This document shows, piece by piece, positions 50,724 to 59,238 of a DNA stretch of 64,000 nt. The notes below the pieces were generated by a model. The model worked only from the letters and a program-made list of their open reading frames with translations. It did not search any database and had not been told where the DNA came from. The stretch is from Tritonibacter multivorans. Lineage in GTDB: Bacteria > Pseudomonadota > Alphaproteobacteria > Rhodobacterales > Rhodobacteraceae. The stretch's first letter is position 1. The number at the start of each line of letters is the position of its first letter. The DNA is taken from NCBI RefSeq assembly GCF_001458415.1, contig NZ_CYSD01000021.1, forward strand, positions 1 through 64,000, given 5' to 3'. Made by a program: the position numbers and the translations under genes.

Positions 50724-51430
50724 GTGACCCCGTCCCCCCTCATTTTCCGCCCCTGATGACGGGGCTTGATGCGCAAGGGGGCGATCCCTTTGTGCTGGCT
50801 TGCCAGAAAGCTGAACTTGGGGTGGAGGCCGGGCTGATTGCTTATGACCTCGGCAGCAGTTCCTTGCGGGCCGCTCTGGTGCTGGCGCCCGAGGTTCCGC
50901 TGGCGCAGGCGATGACCATGCTGCCCCTGTGTGCCGTGGGGCTTCAAAACGCGCTTGGCGCTCTGGCCCCGCCCGAAGTTGCAGTGCATCTGGAATGGAA
51001 CGGCCAAATCCGCATCAATGGCGCAGCCTGTGGGCACCTGACGGTCTGTGCCAGCCACAGCGATCCCGCCACACAGCCGGACTGGCTGGTTATCGGGCTC
51101 GACCTGCCGCTCTGGCCCTCGGGCGAAGGCGGAGAGACCCCGGACAGCACCGCGCTTTATGCCGAGGGCTGCGCCGATGTGGCGGCCCCTGCCCTGCTTG
51201 AAGCCTGGGCGCGTCACTGCCTTCACTGGATCCACCGCTGGGACGAAGGCGAATTGCGCACGCTGCACACCGAATGGCGCGGTTTGGCCCATGGGGTTGG
51301 GGAAGAAACCACGGAACACGGACTGACGGGGACCTACCTCGGTGTTGACGAAGACTTCGGCCTTTTGCTGCGCACTGCAGAAGGGGCGACACAGGTCGTG
51401 CCGCTGACTGAATTACTAGAGGATATCTGA
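50720..51430 (+). CDS. DUF4444 biotin/lipoate ligase-like protein
   Basis: A 236-aa protein with a biotin/lipoate protein ligase-like N-terminal domain (about 1-165; V-E-A-G-L-I-A-Y-D near 34) and a C-terminal DUF4444 domain with W-R-G-L-A-H-G-V-G and GTYLGVDEDFGLLLR. The catalytic lysine motif of true biotin ligases is not evident, so enzyme activity is doubtful. It is coupled to mrp at its 5' end and 4 bp before DUF6505; this three-gene set is common in Rhodobacterales. Confidence 0.82.
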   Translation: MSDPVPPHFPPLMTGLDAQGGDPFVLACQKAELGVEAGLIAYDLGSSSLRAALVLAPEVPLAQAMTMLPLCAVGLQNALGALAPPEVAVHLEWNGQIRINGAACGHLTVCASHSDPATQPDWLVIGLDLPLWPSGEGGETPDSTALYAEGCADVAAPALLEAWARHCLHWIHRWDEGELRTLHTEWRGLAHGVGEETTEHGLTGTYLGVDEDFGLLLRTAEGATQVVPLTELLEDI

Positions 51431-51434
51431 CGTC

Positions 51435-51929
51435 ATGAAACTGGCCCGCGCCATCCATTTCGACGAAAGCGACCAACGTGTCTTTGCCAACCCGGCGCGC
51501 ACCGGGGAATGGTGCATTTCAGGCGGGTTTGAGTTTTCAAACTGGGGTGACGCCGACCTGAGCGGCAAAGCGCGGCAGGCGTTTTCAAACGGCTGGCTGG
51601 GGCTGGAGACCGGCGGTCGGGTGACTTTTGTGGCCGTCACCCAGATCGAAAGCACCGAAGTGGCAGAGCTGATCGAAGCGCTCGCCCAGCATTTTGTCAC
51701 CTTCTACGGTGCACCAAACCTGGCCGCGGCCCGTCCCGTGGCCGAGGCGGAATTGGACCAAATGGCAGAGCTGTGCGAGGATCATGATCCCAATACCCTG
51801 CTGACAGTCGCCCGAGAGCTGACCCCAGCGGGCGTGCATGAAAGCTACCGGGTGATCCAGCCACAGGATGCGGGGCTTGAGCAGTTTGCCATCCACGCCA
51901 CGCCGGACGATGGCAGTGGCAGCGCCTGA
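51435..51929 (+). CDS. DUF6505 family protein
   Basis: A 164-aa protein, MKLARAIHFDESDQRVFANP at the start, resembling the Rhodobacterales family DUF6505. It has W-C-I-S-G-G-F-E-F-S-N-W near residues 27-38 and a long helix-rich middle. No catalytic motif, signal peptide or membrane segment is visible. It is cotranscribed with mrp and DUF4444, so a link to Fe-S or cofactor metabolism is possible but unproven. Confidence 0.8.
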   Translation: MKLARAIHFDESDQRVFANPARTGEWCISGGFEFSNWGDADLSGKARQAFSNGWLGLETGGRVTFVAVTQIESTEVAELIEALAQHFVTFYGAPNLAAARPVAEAELDQMAELCEDHDPNTLLTVARELTPAGVHESYRVIQPQDAGLEQFAIHATPDDGSGSA

Positions 51930-51981
51930 CCGGCAGACGATCGCGCCCCAAGGCACCGCATGGGCTCCCGCCCGTGCCGCT

Positions 51982-52037
51982 TGCATTAATAATGCACGCA
52001 GCCCCGTTGGGCATGGCAGCGCGCCTTCGGCGCGCTG
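51982..52037. terminator. Palindrome and GC hairpin between convergent genes
   Basis: TGCATTA-A-TAATGCA (51982-51996) is a perfect palindrome. CAGCGCGCC (52017-52025) pairs with GGCGCGCTG (52029-52037). They lie between the convergent DUF6505 and tupA genes. The GC hairpin probably stops transcription from either side, though no T tail follows it. Confidence 0.5.
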
Positions 52038-52058
52038 CGGTCACGTCTGGCCGGTACG

Positions 52059-52883
52059 TTATTCTGCGTTGAACACAAACAGAGCCTCGCCGCCGATCTG
52101 ATAGCCGTTGATCAGCTTTGCGGCTTTGGCCGAGGTCAGCCAGTCTTCAAGCGCAGCAGCGTGATCCGTTTTGACATGGTCATGTTTTTCAGGGTTCACC
52201 GGCAGATAGGCGTATTGGTTGAAGAGCACCGGATCGCCCGCAAACAGCAGCGCCAAACCCGCCTTATTGCCAAAATTCAACCAGCTGGCGCGGTCCGACA
52301 TAATGTAGGCACCCATGCCGGAGGCTGTGTTTAGCGCTGCGCCCATGCCCGCTCCGACCGCGCGATACCAGCTCCCGAATCCTTCGGGATCTTGCCCGGC
52401 CGCGCGCCACAGGCTCAGCTCTTTCTTATGGGTGCCGCTGTCATCGCCGCGGCTGACAAAAAGCGCCTCAGCCCTGGCGATCTGGCCCAGCGCATCCGCA
52501 GCCGACCCGGCCTGCGCGATCCCAGCGGCATCATCTGCGGGGCCGATAAAGACAAAGTCATTGTACATGATCTCGCGCCGATGCGTGCCGTGCCCTGCGG
52601 CCAGAAACGCCTCCTCCGCCTTGCGGGAGTGGACCAAAATGGCATCAACATCGCCAGCTTCGCCAAGGCGGATGGCCTGACCGGTCCCAACGACCAAGAG
52701 CTGCACCTCAAGATCCAAATCCTTTTGGATTTCAGGCAGCAGAACATCCGCAAGACCAGAGTTGTGGAAAGAGGTGGTCACGGCCAGTTTCATCTGTTCG
52801 GCCAAAGCAGCGGTGGCACCAAAAGCAGCAAGACCCACGGATAGAACCGAACCTGCAACCATCTGTTTCAAAATACATTTCAT
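52059..52883 (-). CDS. tupA: Tungstate ABC transporter substrate-binding protein
   Basis: A 274-aa periplasmic binding protein. Signal peptide ending ATAALAEQ, then KLAVTTSFHNSGL, the TupA-type oxyanion-binding segment (other TupA proteins read T-T-T-S-T-x-D-S-G-L). V-G-T-G-Q-A near residue 70 and S-R-G-D-D-S-G-T-H-K-K-E near 155 are also family features; the second Ser/Thr cluster binds the anion. It belongs to the tungstate (TupA) rather than the molybdate (ModA) branch by these motifs, but molybdate cannot be excluded. It is the last gene of the tup operon, overlapping tupC by 4 bp. Confidence 0.9.
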   Translation of the reverse strand: MKCILKQMVAGSVLSVGLAAFGATAALAEQMKLAVTTSFHNSGLADVLLPEIQKDLDLEVQLLVVGTGQAIRLGEAGDVDAILVHSRKAEEAFLAAGHGTHRREIMYNDFVFIGPADDAAGIAQAGSAADALGQIARAEALFVSRGDDSGTHKKELSLWRAAGQDPEGFGSWYRAVGAGMGAALNTASGMGAYIMSDRASWLNFGNKAGLALLFAGDPVLFNQYAYLPVNPEKHDHVKTDHAAALEDWLTSAKAAKLINGYQIGGEALFVFNAE

Positions 52884-53593
52884 TCAACAATGTCTCCTCT
52901 TAGAAAGGCCGAAGCCTGCGGTGTCTCCGGCTGGTCGAAAAAGCGATCCGCCGGGGAATACTCATGAACACGCCCGCCCAAGACAAAGATCACCTCATCC
53001 GCCAACCGGCGCGCCTGCCCCATATCATGGGTGGACATGACAAGGCGCGTGCCCGACGTGCTGGCGCCCTGCAAAATGGCCTCGATCTCGCGGGTGGCAC
53101 GCCCATCCAACGCGGCGCAGGGCTCGTCCAGAAACAAGACCTCGGGGCTGCGGATCAGGGCGCGGGCCAGCGCCAGTTTCTGCCGTTCACCGCCAGACAG
53201 GCGCAGCGCATCACGCCGCGCGGCGGGGGCCAGATCGACCCGGTCCAACCACGCCTCTGCCTCGGCCTGCGCAGCCTTGCGGTCCATGCCGCCCAGCCGC
53301 AGCGGATAGGCCAGATTGTCCAGCACAGAGCGGCGCATCATGATCGGGGTCTGAAACACAAAGGCCTGTTTGCGGCGCGCTTCCTCCAGCGGGCAGGACC
53401 AGCGCAGGCTGCCTTCGCGCAGACGCTCCAGCCCATGCATCATCCGCAACAGCGAGGTCTTGCCAGACCCATTGGGGCCGATGACAATAGTGGTGCCCTG
53501 CCCTGCCAATTCCAGATCCACAGGGCCAATCCAGCGCCGCCCGCGACGCCCCAAACAGGCGCCTTCGATTTTCAACGGAAGCAAAGCCATCAC
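52880..53593 (-). CDS. tupC: Tungstate ABC transporter ATP-binding protein
   Basis: A 237-aa ABC ATPase: Walker A IGPNGSGKTSLLR near residues 38-50, signature LSGGERQKLALARAL near 130, Walker B VLFLDEPCAALD near 153. Shorter than ModC because it lacks the C-terminal molybdate-binding regulatory domain, as expected for TupC. The gene overlaps tupB and tupA by 4 bp each. Confidence 0.9.
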   Translation of the reverse strand: MMALLPLKIEGACLGRRGRRWIGPVDLELAGQGTTIVIGPNGSGKTSLLRMMHGLERLREGSLRWSCPLEEARRKQAFVFQTPIMMRRSVLDNLAYPLRLGGMDRKAAQAEAEAWLDRVDLAPAARRDALRLSGGERQKLALARALIRSPEVLFLDEPCAALDGRATREIEAILQGASTSGTRLVMSTHDMGQARRLADEVIFVLGGRVHEYSPADRFFDQPETPQASAFLRGDIVE

Positions 53594-54294
53594 CAGCGCC
53601 CCCCGCGTTCGGTCTGACCCAGCCAGTGGATCGCCAGATTGACCAACAGGGCCAGCGCGATCAGCACAAAGCCCAGCGCCAGAGCCATGGCAAATTCGCC
53701 CTTGCCCGTTTCCAGCGCGATGGCCGTGGTCAGAACGCGGGTGGCATGGTCAATATTGCCGCCCACCACCATAATCGCGCCCACCTCGCCAATGGCGCGG
53801 CCAAACCCGGCAAGGGCTGCGGTCAAAAGCGCCCGGCGCCCGTCCCACAACAGCGTGGCAATGCGCTGGCGCTGGGTGGTATTCATGGAAATCAGCAGAT
53901 CGTGATAGTCGCTCCAGAGTTCACGCAGAGATTGATGCGCGATGGAGGCGATCAACGGCACAATGATGATCACCTGCGCGATCACCATGGCCGTCGGCGT
54001 GAACAGCAGCCCCAGAACGCCCAAGGGACCAGACCGCGACAGGGTAACATAGACAATCAGGCCAACAACCACCGGCGGCAGCCCCATCAGCGCATTGAGC
54101 ACCGCGATCACACTGCGCCGCCAGCGAAACCGCCGCACCGCGAGCAAAGCCGCCAGGGGCAGCGCTAGGGCCGACGCCACGACCAACGCCGTCAGCGTCA
54201 CCTGCAGTGACCGCAGGGTGATTTCGACCAGATCGCCGTTCAGTGTTATCACCAGCCAAACGGCCTGCTGCAATCCCAGCCACAAGTCCGACAT
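53590..54294 (-). CDS. tupB: Tungstate ABC transporter permease
   Basis: A 234-aa permease with five hydrophobic segments and the coupling motif A-A-L-A-G-F-G-R-A-I-G-E-V-G-A (about 158-172) that contacts the ATPase. It belongs to the TupB/ModB group. It is the first gene of the leftward tupB-tupC-tupA operon, with a structured region upstream. The order with the binding protein last is unlike the usual tupABC. Confidence 0.9.
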   Translation of the reverse strand: MSDLWLGLQQAVWLVITLNGDLVEITLRSLQVTLTALVVASALALPLAALLAVRRFRWRRSVIAVLNALMGLPPVVVGLIVYVTLSRSGPLGVLGLLFTPTAMVIAQVIIIVPLIASIAHQSLRELWSDYHDLLISMNTTQRQRIATLLWDGRRALLTAALAGFGRAIGEVGAIMVVGGNIDHATRVLTTAIALETGKGEFAMALALGFVLIALALLVNLAIHWLGQTERGGRW

Positions 54295-54380
54295 GGAACC
54301 GACTGCCCCCCATTATCGACGCGCGCTCCTCCTGCGCGTGTCTCCTCATTGGGGTCAGTGATAACAACAAGTCCCTTTGG

Positions 54381-54446
54381 AAAAACAGGGAAAAGCGACG
54401 CTCCAGGGTCTGGAGGACAAATTGTCCACCCTTTCCAGTTCCCTGT
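54381..54446 (-). promoter_or_regulatory. Three-stem structured sequence upstream of tupB
   Basis: Outer arms ACAGGGAA (54385-54392) and TTCCCTGT (54439-54446) enclose two perfect hairpins: CTCCAG-GGT-CTGGAG (54401-54415) and GGACAA-A-TTGTCC (54415-54427). On the minus strand the outer 3' arm runs into TTTTT. The element lies 87 bp before tupB and 31 bp after the urtE stop. It could be a branched terminator of the urt operon or a regulatory leader of tupBCA; the sequence alone does not decide. Nothing else stands out in the 183-bp gap. Confidence 0.5.
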
Positions 54447-54477
54447 CTTGCCCTGCGGTCATCTGGGCGGATGGCGC

Positions 54478-55173
54478 TTAGACCGACACCCCTTCGAGCA
54501 GCGCGTCACGGCTGACCTCAACCTTTGTGCCCGCCAGCACAACCTCGCCCCGGCGCAGCACGGTAAACCGGTCTGCCAGCCCGTAGGCAAAGTCAAAGTA
54601 CTGTTCCACCAGCACAATCGCCATCTCACCCTGATCGCGCAGCAGTTTAATGACCTCGCCGATCTGGGTGATGATATTGGGCTGAATGCCTTCGGTCGGT
54701 TCATCCAGAACCAAAAGCTTCGGCTTGGTGATCAACGCCCGCGCAATGGCCAGCTGTTGTTGCTGACCGCCAGACAGGTCGCCGCCGCGGCGATTGATCA
54801 TCTCTTTCAGGACCGGGAACAGTTCAAAGATGTGGTCCGGAATGAAATGCTCATCCTTAGGCAGGCACGCAAACCCCGTCTCGAGGTTTTCGCGCACCGT
54901 CAAAAGCGGGAAGATATCGCGCCCCTGCGGGACATAGGCGATCCCCTTCTGCGCCAGCGCGTGCGACGGCAGAACGCCCAGTTCCTCGCCATCCAGCATC
55001 ATCTCCCCGCCAGAACGCGGATGACTGCCGGTGATGGCTTTCATCAGGGACGTCTTGCCGACGCCATTGCAGCCCATCACGCAGGTCACTTCACCCACGG
55101 CCGCCTGCAGAGAAATCCCGCGCAGGATCTGGCTGTGTCCGTAGTGCAAAGTAATATCTTTTAGATCCAGCAT
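54478..55173 (-). CDS. urtE: Urea ABC transporter ATP-binding protein UrtE
   Basis: A 231-aa LivF-type ABC ATPase: Walker A GCNGVGKTSLMKA near residue 34, signature LSGGQQQQLAIARAL near 133, Walker B LLVLDEPTEGIQPNII near 154. The phrase E-G-I-Q-P-N-I-I is typical of UrtE. It is the last gene of the urtABCDE operon, 3 bp after urtD. It powers urea uptake together with UrtD. Confidence 0.94.
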   Translation of the reverse strand: MLDLKDITLHYGHSQILRGISLQAAVGEVTCVMGCNGVGKTSLMKAITGSHPRSGGEMMLDGEELGVLPSHALAQKGIAYVPQGRDIFPLLTVRENLETGFACLPKDEHFIPDHIFELFPVLKEMINRRGGDLSGGQQQQLAIARALITKPKLLVLDEPTEGIQPNIITQIGEVIKLLRDQGEMAIVLVEQYFDFAYGLADRFTVLRRGEVVLAGTKVEVSRDALLEGVSV

Positions 55174-55176
55174 CTT

Positions 55177-55923
55177 TTAGCGCCCCAGATAGACATCAAT
55201 AACCTGCGGGTCGGCAGTCACGTGATCGAGCCCCCCTTCGGCCAGAACTGACCCCTCGTGCAGAACGGTGACCTTGCAGTTCAGACGTCGGACAAACTCC
55301 ATATCATGTTCCACCACCACCACGGCGCGGGTCTTGGCGACCTCGACTAGCAGGTCGGTGGTGTGTTCACGTTCCTCAGGCGTCATGCCGGCCGCAGGTT
55401 CATCGACCAGCAGCAAGCGTGGTTCCTGCGCCAGCAGCATGCCGATCTCGAGCCATTGCTTCTGGCCGTGGCTCAGTTCCCCCGCCAGACGCGGCAGCTG
55501 ATCCAGCAGACCAACCTCCTCGGCCAATTCGGCCACCCGGTCGCGGTTCTCGGCCTTGGGTCGAAACCATAGAACCGACCACCAGCCGCGATCTGCGCTC
55601 AGCGCCATCATCAGGTTTTCAGATACGGTCTGATCTTCAAACACCGTGGGTTTCTGAAACTTGCGCCCAACGCCCGCGCGGGCAATCGCCGCCTCGTTCA
55701 TCGACAGAAGAGAAATGGATTTTTCACCCCAGAGCACGCGGCCCTCATCGGGTTTGGTTTTGCCAGTGACAATATCCATGAAAGTGGTCTTACCCGCCCC
55801 ATTGGGGCCAATCACCGCGCGCAGCTCGGCGGGTGCAATCTGGAACGACAGGTTGTTGATCGCCTTGAACCCATCAAAGCTGACTGAGACGCCCGAAACC
55901 TCGAGCAAAGTGTTCATGCTCAT
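55177..55923 (-). CDS. urtD: Urea ABC transporter ATP-binding protein UrtD
   Basis: A 248-aa LivG-type ABC ATPase: Walker A GPNGAGKTTFMDIVTG near residue 39, signature LSHGQKQWLEIGMLL near 147, and Walker B LLLVDEPAAGMTPEE near 169. The L-S-H-G-Q-K-Q-W-L-E-I-G form of the signature is characteristic of UrtD. It overlaps urtC by 4 bp. Confidence 0.94.
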   Translation of the reverse strand: MSMNTLLEVSGVSVSFDGFKAINNLSFQIAPAELRAVIGPNGAGKTTFMDIVTGKTKPDEGRVLWGEKSISLLSMNEAAIARAGVGRKFQKPTVFEDQTVSENLMMALSADRGWWSVLWFRPKAENRDRVAELAEEVGLLDQLPRLAGELSHGQKQWLEIGMLLAQEPRLLLVDEPAAGMTPEEREHTTDLLVEVAKTRAVVVVEHDMEFVRRLNCKVTVLHEGSVLAEGGLDHVTADPQVIDVYLGR

Positions 55924-57086
55924 GATTTCTCTCCGGTTTTGATCAGGTCAAACAACCCGCCAATGCCTTTGGGCGCGTAAAGCGTGACAAAGACAAAGGA
56001 CAGACCCAGGATCACCTGCCACCAATCCACCCATTGGATGGTGTAGAAGCCCAAATTGATGTCAGGCGCCTGCCCGCCGGTGAACCAAGTGGAGACGAGG
56101 CTCACAAAGGCCGCGCCCAGAACCGCACCATAAAGCCGCCCGCGCCCGCCAATGGCGACCCAGACCGCCAGATAGATCGAGGCAATCGGCGCGATTTCCG
56201 CCGGGTTGATAATGCCCGCCTGCGGATAATAAAGCGCGCCCGCAATCGCGGCGATCATGGCGGTAAGCGTGAACAGCATCAGCTTGAAGCTTTCCACTGG
56301 ATAGCCCAAAAACCGCACGCGGGCCTCATTGTCGCGAATGCCACGAATGACAGAGCCGAACTTGCCCGAGACCACAAAGGCCGCCAACACGTACCCCGCG
56401 CCCAGCGCAAAAGCCGAGGCCCAGAGGAACCAGATCGACACCACGTCCTGAGAGGCGCTGACGCCCGGCAGGTTCTGCAGGCCGGACAGGCCATTGTTGC
56501 CGCGCAGACCGCTGTCGTTTTGAAACAGGTAGAGCGCCAGCGCCAGTGTCATCGCTTGGGTCAGGATCGACAGATAGACCCCGGTGACACGGCTGCGGAA
56601 CGCCAGCCAGCCAAAGATCAGTGCCAAAAGGCCCGGCACCAGCACCACCATCATCAGTTGCAGGATCAGACTGTCAGAAAACGCCCAGATTGACGGAAAT
56701 TCGCTGCTGCCAACGACGCCAAAGATCTGCGTGCCAATGCCGTCAATGACCTCTTGCGACGTCGGCGGGATCGCCCCTTGAGCCAGCGCGCCTTCGACGA
56801 TGATTTCAGTGCGCGCATACATCAGCCACATGCCAACCATATAGCCGCCAAGGCCAAAGAAGGCGAAATGGCCAAGGCTGAGGATCCCGCAGTAGCCCCA
56901 AATCAGATCCATCGCGATGGCGACAAGGCACAGACACAGGGTCTTGCCCAGGGTTTTCACAAAGCTGGTCGACAGCCCGCCAACGCCGAAGCCTTCGGAA
57001 AAGACCGTGACCAGCAGGGTGAACAGGGCAAGGCCTGCAAGGAACACTAGAACAGACGGGTTCTTGGCAATGAAAGAGCGGCTCAT
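55920..57086 (-). CDS. urtC: Urea ABC transporter permease UrtC
   Basis: A 388-aa LivM-type permease with about nine to ten hydrophobic segments. W-G-Y-C-G-I-L-S-L-G-H-F-A-F-F near residue 63 and the EAA-like loop around G-I-R-D-N-E-A-R-V-R-F-L-G near 235 mark the family. Its start codon overlaps the stop of a 36-codon open frame formed by a hairpin repeat inserted between urtB and urtC. Confidence 0.94.
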   Translation of the reverse strand: MSRSFIAKNPSVLVFLAGLALFTLLVTVFSEGFGVGGLSTSFVKTLGKTLCLCLVAIAMDLIWGYCGILSLGHFAFFGLGGYMVGMWLMYARTEIIVEGALAQGAIPPTSQEVIDGIGTQIFGVVGSSEFPSIWAFSDSLILQLMMVVLVPGLLALIFGWLAFRSRVTGVYLSILTQAMTLALALYLFQNDSGLRGNNGLSGLQNLPGVSASQDVVSIWFLWASAFALGAGYVLAAFVVSGKFGSVIRGIRDNEARVRFLGYPVESFKLMLFTLTAMIAAIAGALYYPQAGIINPAEIAPIASIYLAVWVAIGGRGRLYGAVLGAAFVSLVSTWFTGGQAPDINLGFYTIQWVDWWQVILGLSFVFVTLYAPKGIGGLFDLIKTGEKS

Positions 57087-57193
57087 TTAGAACCTCCCGC
57101 CTGTGGCGACGGCGCGCTGGGGGGCCAGCCCCCCAGTCCCCCCGGAGTATTTTCGGCCAAAAGAAGAAACGGAAGCATCAGAACATGGCTCAT
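57083..57193 (-). CDS. Possible 36-aa peptide across the urtB-urtC gap
   Basis: An ATG with AGGAGA 8 bases upstream opens 36 codons (MSHVLMLPFLLLAENTPGGL, then GGWPPSAPSPQAGGSK) and stops inside the urtC start (ATGA). It begins 4 bp after the urtB stop. Most of it is encoded by the hairpin repeat. It may only carry ribosomes across the repeat to keep urtC coupled; a peptide function is unlikely. Confidence 0.3.
   Translation of the reverse strand: MSHVLMLPFLLLAENTPGGLGGWPPSAPSPQAGGSK
57117..57167 (-). repeat. Short interspersed hairpin repeat, copy 2
   Basis: On the minus strand the head TTCTTTTGGCCGAAAATACT (ending CCGG) is followed by a hairpin whose arms CTGGGGGG and CCCCCCAG lie at 57117-57124 and 57129-57136. 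The head matches copy 1 at 24851 in 21 of about 24 positions while the hairpins differ. It is inserted within the urt operon. Confidence 0.65.
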
Positions 57194-57197
57194 GGGA

Positions 57198-59168
57198 TCA
57201 ATCTCCTGCCGCGCGGCCCTTGAGGGCGATAATGCCACGGGGGCGGAACTGGATGAAAATGATGATGAAGATGATCATATAGGTCTGCGCAGCGAGGGTA
57301 TTGGAGGGGTTCAACCACTCGATGCCCTTTTGCAGCGTGCCGATCATGCCAGCACCCAGCAGGGCGCCCCAGATATTGCCGACCCCGCCGACAACCACTG
57401 TCATGAAGCTTTGGACAATGTAATCGCTGCCGAGCTCTGAGGTGACTTTGGCATAAAGGCCGATGGCAACACCTGCGATGCCTGCAATGCCGGAGCCAAG
57501 CCCGAAGGTCAGCATGTTCACACGTTCGGGGTTGATGCCCATCGCAGCGGCCATGCGCGGGTTCTGGGTCACCGCGCGGGTCTCGAGCCCCAGTCGTGAG
57601 CGGTTCATGATGAAGAGGAAAACCGCAAGGAAAATCAGCGCCAACACGAAAATCGCGATGCGGATATAGCTGATCGAGACCACATCATTGATCGCCCATG
57701 CGCCATCCAGCCAGCCCGGAGCCGTCAGCGGGCGCGCCTGTGTGCCAAAGATGTTTTTGGCCAGCTGCTGCAATGCGATGGAGATCCCGAAGGTGGCAAG
57801 CAGCGTTTCAAGCGGGCGGTTATAAAGGTGGCGGATCACCAGCCGTTCCATCGCGACGCCCGCGGCAAAGGTCACGGCAAAGGCCAGCGGGATCGCCACA
57901 ATGATGGATGCGGTGTGATTGGGGATCACCTGCTGGACCACATAGCCCGTATAGGCGCCCATCATGATAAATTCACCATGCGCCATATTGATCACGCCCA
58001 TCAGACCAAAGGTGATCGCCAGACCAATGGCCGCCAGGAAATAGATGGAGGCGAGCGAAATCGCATCCAAGCCAAGATCCAGCGACTGGTTCAGGCCAAC
58101 GCGGGTCGAGATCGACGACAGGGCGGCTTCGGCGGCGGTGGTGACCGCGGCGTTGGGCTCGGCGTAAGTCTCGTAGAACACATGCAGATCAAGTGCAGAC
58201 TGTACCTCTGCGTCATTCACTAGACCGGGTGCTTGGCCGGCCGCCGCCAGTTTGGCATAGGCGCTGAGGCGTGTTTGCAGGTCGGTGAACTGCGCCACCG
58301 GAACGCCTGCAACAAAGCCGCCGTTGATATTGTCGGCCAAGACCGCTTTGATCATCTCGGGCGTGGTGCGCGGTGGCACGCCTTCTGCTGCAACCAGCAG
58401 ATCATAGGCGGCCTCAACCGTCAGGTCCCCCTCACCTGGGATGAGGATGTCGGCAATGTTTTCGCCTTCGGGCAGTTCTGTCGCGACATTCAATTTTCGT
58501 GCAACCAAGGGGTTCAGCGCCGCCCGCACGTCCACACCAAGGTCGCCGGACATTTCCTCAATCGCTGCAACGCGAGCAGCGGTGTCTTCGTCATACCCAA
58601 TGGTCAACAGCCGTTCGATCCGGGTTTTACGCGCCAGCAGAACCGGGTCGGCCTCAGCGGGGATCGAGGCGCGAAGCGGGGCCAGAAGCGCCGCACCAGG
58701 GGCGCGTTCAATTGCCAGCAGAGCTGCCGCGCGGGTTTCGGGGTTCGGATCAGAGAGCTGGAACTGCACCAGCGCCGTGGCAATCAGCCCGCGGACACCG
58801 CTGTTGGGTTTCAGCTGTTTGAGCTCTTTTTTGGCGACCTCAGCCACCACTGCGCCGCTGTCCACATCGGTCAGCGCATAGGTGCGTTTGGCGACCTCTT
58901 CGCCGATGAAAAACAAACCATCCTCTTTGCGCTGCCAGACCGATTTATCGGCCCAGGCGCTGAGGAAGCCCGGCACCGGCTCAAGACCTGAAGCCACAAT
59001 GGCATCGATCACCGGCTGGATTGTCTTGCGCGAGGGTTTCGCCACATCTTTTGCATGGGCTTGCAGAACCGTCTGCAGCGGGCCCGGCGCTTGTGCGGCA
59101 GCGCTTTGGGCAAAGATCATCTGGCACGCGCAAACCAGCGCGAGACAGGTGAGAAGCAATCGTTTCAT
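57198..59168 (-). CDS. urtB: Urea ABC transporter permease UrtB
   Basis: A 656-aa protein. After a signal peptide (ending S-A-A-A-Q-A), a roughly 340-residue soluble region (residues 25-365) with HEAT-like helical pairs precedes a LivH-type permease domain of about 290 residues with G-L-A-I-T-F-G-L-M-G-V-I-N-M-A-H-G-E near 385. This long N-terminal extension is normal for UrtB of proteobacteria and probably lies in the periplasm. It is separated from urtA by 112 bp with a strong hairpin. Confidence 0.93.
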   Translation of the reverse strand: MKRLLLTCLALVCACQMIFAQSAAAQAPGPLQTVLQAHAKDVAKPSRKTIQPVIDAIVASGLEPVPGFLSAWADKSVWQRKEDGLFFIGEEVAKRTYALTDVDSGAVVAEVAKKELKQLKPNSGVRGLIATALVQFQLSDPNPETRAAALLAIERAPGAALLAPLRASIPAEADPVLLARKTRIERLLTIGYDEDTAARVAAIEEMSGDLGVDVRAALNPLVARKLNVATELPEGENIADILIPGEGDLTVEAAYDLLVAAEGVPPRTTPEMIKAVLADNINGGFVAGVPVAQFTDLQTRLSAYAKLAAAGQAPGLVNDAEVQSALDLHVFYETYAEPNAAVTTAAEAALSSISTRVGLNQSLDLGLDAISLASIYFLAAIGLAITFGLMGVINMAHGEFIMMGAYTGYVVQQVIPNHTASIIVAIPLAFAVTFAAGVAMERLVIRHLYNRPLETLLATFGISIALQQLAKNIFGTQARPLTAPGWLDGAWAINDVVSISYIRIAIFVLALIFLAVFLFIMNRSRLGLETRAVTQNPRMAAAMGINPERVNMLTFGLGSGIAGIAGVAIGLYAKVTSELGSDYIVQSFMTVVVGGVGNIWGALLGAGMIGTLQKGIEWLNPSNTLAAQTYMIIFIIIFIQFRPRGIIALKGRAAGD

Positions 59169-59238
59169 GAGCGTCAGTTCCGTCCCTGAGGTCCGTTTAT
59201 GTCCGGCGGGCCTCTGGGCGGGCCCTTTCGGGGAGAGA

